Positions 6,975 to 7,288 of a DNA stretch of 7,288 nt are shown one piece after another (within the stretch, counting starts at the first letter, position 1; each line of letters begins with the position of its first letter). The notes beneath the pieces are model-generated. The model was not told where the DNA came from, did not search any database, and saw only the letters and a list, made by a program, of their open reading frames with translations. The position numbers were made by a program, and so were the translations under genes. Source of the DNA: Bacillota bacterium (GTDB lineage Bacteria; Bacillota; Dethiobacteria; SKNC01); contig SKLX01000092.1 of the NCBI GenBank assembly GCA_007121375.1, positions 1-7,288 of the forward strand, given 5' to 3'.

Positions 6975-6983
6975 CACCCCCTT
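6975..6983 (-). promoter_or_regulatory. G-rich ribosome-binding site before a TTG start
   Basis: AAGGGGGTG lies about 7 nt upstream of the TTG at 6965-6967. It departs from AGGAGG by one base and is the only candidate that fits the open frame. Confidence 0.7.
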
Positions 6984-7025
6984 CACAGACCCTCTTAACA
7001 CCCCTGAAAAAGCCTCATAAGAGCT

Positions 7026-7059
7026 AAAAAAACTCCTGCTAAAAATAATTAGCAGGAGT
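7026..7059 (-). terminator. Riboswitch expression-platform terminator
   Basis: Perfect 11-bp inverted repeat: ACTCCTGCTAA (minus strand, complement of 7049-7059), a 6-nt loop, and TTAGCAGGAGT (complement of 7032-7042), followed by a run of T to 7026. The first arm starts with ACTCC, which is also the 3' strand of the riboswitch pseudoknot, so terminator and ligand-bound aptamer are mutually exclusive. It would also end transcripts running in from leuA. Confidence 0.93.
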
Positions 7060-7123
7060 CATCAGCCTTTCAGCGGTTCAGGCAGCTGGCAAAAAGCCTC
7101 TGCCCGGGTGAACTCCATCACCC
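7055..7123 (-). promoter_or_regulatory. Fluoride riboswitch (crcB motif) aptamer
   Basis: The minus-strand RNA carries the conserved GGGTGATGGAGTTCACCC (complement of 7106-7123) and, downstream, AACCGC (7073-7078) and TGATGACTCC (7055-7064). These match the core of the fluoride riboswitch. P1 pairs GGGTG (7119-7123) with CACCC (7106-7110). The loop GGAGT (7112-7116) pairs with ACTCC (7055-7059) as the pseudoknot. A small GCT/GGC stem capped by GAAA follows AACC. An extra hairpin at 7081-7104 (GGCAG/CTGCC enclosing GGC-TTTTT-GCC) sits in the region that varies in length in this class. Because ACTCC also begins the terminator, fluoride should favour read-through into the antiporter and CBS genes. 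The match to a conserved motif together with all expected pairings makes this a firm call, made by eye rather than by a covariance model. Confidence 0.94.
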
Positions 7124-7148
7124 TTTTTAATTCTTCCTTGTTAAAAAA

Positions 7149-7177
7149 ATTTTATCGGATACCCCACCATTTGTCAA
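7149..7177 (-). promoter_or_regulatory. Sigma-A promoter of the fluoride-switch operon
   Basis: Consensus -35 TTGACA (7172-7177), a 17-bp spacer and -10 TAAAAT (7149-7154). The predicted start near 7141-7143 is about 20 nt before the riboswitch core. It begins 4 bp past the leuA stop codon. Confidence 0.92.
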
Positions 7178-7181
7178 CCAC

Positions 7182-7288
7182 CTAAAACAAGCATTTGATT
7201 TTGGATAAGGCGTTGACGTAGGCTTTGGCACTGGCCTCAATAATGTCCGTGCTTATTCCCCTTCCCACCACGATGGTATCCCTTTCCC
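7182..7288 (-). CDS. leuA: 2-isopropylmalate synthase, C-terminal end (partial)
   Basis: The last 34 codons of a gene entering from beyond the right edge, ending in TAG at 7182-7184. The tail includes VVGRGISTDIIEASAKAYVNALSKI, here split by eye into VVGRGISTDII and EASAKAYVNALSKI, the characteristic end of the LeuA regulatory (dimer) domain that binds leucine. The enzyme condenses acetyl-CoA with 2-oxoisovalerate at the first committed step of leucine synthesis. Related homologues such as citramalate synthase share this domain, so with only the tail visible the exact member is less certain. There is no terminator between its stop and the downstream promoter; the riboswitch terminator at 7026-7059 is the first on its transcript. 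Confidence 0.82.
   Translation of the reverse strand, partial: ERDTIVVGRGISTDIIEASAKAYVNALSKIKCLF

Noticed and set aside
7006..7025. Possible second weak hairpin (AGCTC / GAGGCT followed by T) in the antiporter leader
   Set aside because: The stem is about 5 bp with a bulge and a short T run, too weak to call a terminator beside the strong one at 7026-7059.
7026..7130. T-box leader or leucine attenuator downstream of leuA
   Set aside because: There is no T-box AGGGTGGNACCGCG motif or leader peptide, and the element lies after, not before, leuA. The fluoride aptamer core explains the conserved bases.
1..7288. Frequent CCAGG/CCTGG words that look like a dispersed repeat
   Set aside because: They follow from preferred Leu and Glu codons (CTG-GAG, CTG-GAA) on the coding strands and show no regular spacing.

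Overview
The window reads as a chromosomal segment of an anaerobic, low-to-medium G+C Firmicute (Clostridia or Peptococcaceae-like). The grounds are near-consensus AGGAGG ribosome-binding sites, sigma-A-type promoters, intrinsic terminators, a short Bacillus/Clostridium-type glucose-6-phosphate isomerase, a rubrerythrin-family protein and a cis-regulatory riboswitch. The genus cannot be fixed from this sequence alone.

Layout. All genes lie on the minus strand except one. From low to high coordinates: (1) 18-1046, a long archaeal-style SAICAR synthase (purC-like). (2) 1191-1706, a protein with an N-terminal rubredoxin-like knuckle and a C-terminal diiron domain (reverse-rubrerythrin order), followed by an intrinsic terminator at about 1153-1184. 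(3) 1836-3815, a 659-residue fusion of a GshB-like ATP-grasp ligase and an N-formylglutamate amidohydrolase-like domain, with a TTG start. (4) 3998-5308 on the plus strand, pgi. (5) 5305-5757, a two-CBS-domain protein. (6) 5771-6967, a cation/proton antiporter-family (PF00999) membrane protein, with a TTG start. (7) 7182-7288, the last 34 codons of a 2-isopropylmalate synthase (leuA-like). No gene-free stretch exceeds 300 bases; the longest (6968-7181) is filled by a promoter, a riboswitch and a terminator.

The most informative element is at about 7026-7177. A near-consensus promoter (TTGACA, 17 bp, TAAAAT) drives a leader that matches the fluoride riboswitch (crcB motif) in both conserved core segments and in its pseudoknot pairing. 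The 3' strand of the pseudoknot is also the first strand of a perfect 11-bp intrinsic terminator, so the leader should be an ON switch: fluoride bound, terminator disrupted, operon expressed. The controlled operon is not crcB/Fluc or a CLC-type exporter but a PF00999 antiporter followed 13 nt later by a CBS-pair protein. That suggests a fluoride-responsive transporter plus a possible nucleotide-sensing partner.

A second pattern is a 39-bp promoter module present twice, with 32 identities. It lies upstream of the diiron gene (1775-1813) and upstream of the ATP-grasp/amidohydrolase fusion (3872-3910), suggesting that these two genes are co-regulated. The fusion joins an amide-forming fold to an amide-hydrolysing fold, and its substrate cannot be read from the sequence. 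pgi and the CBS gene converge so tightly that their stop codons share one CTAG palindrome.
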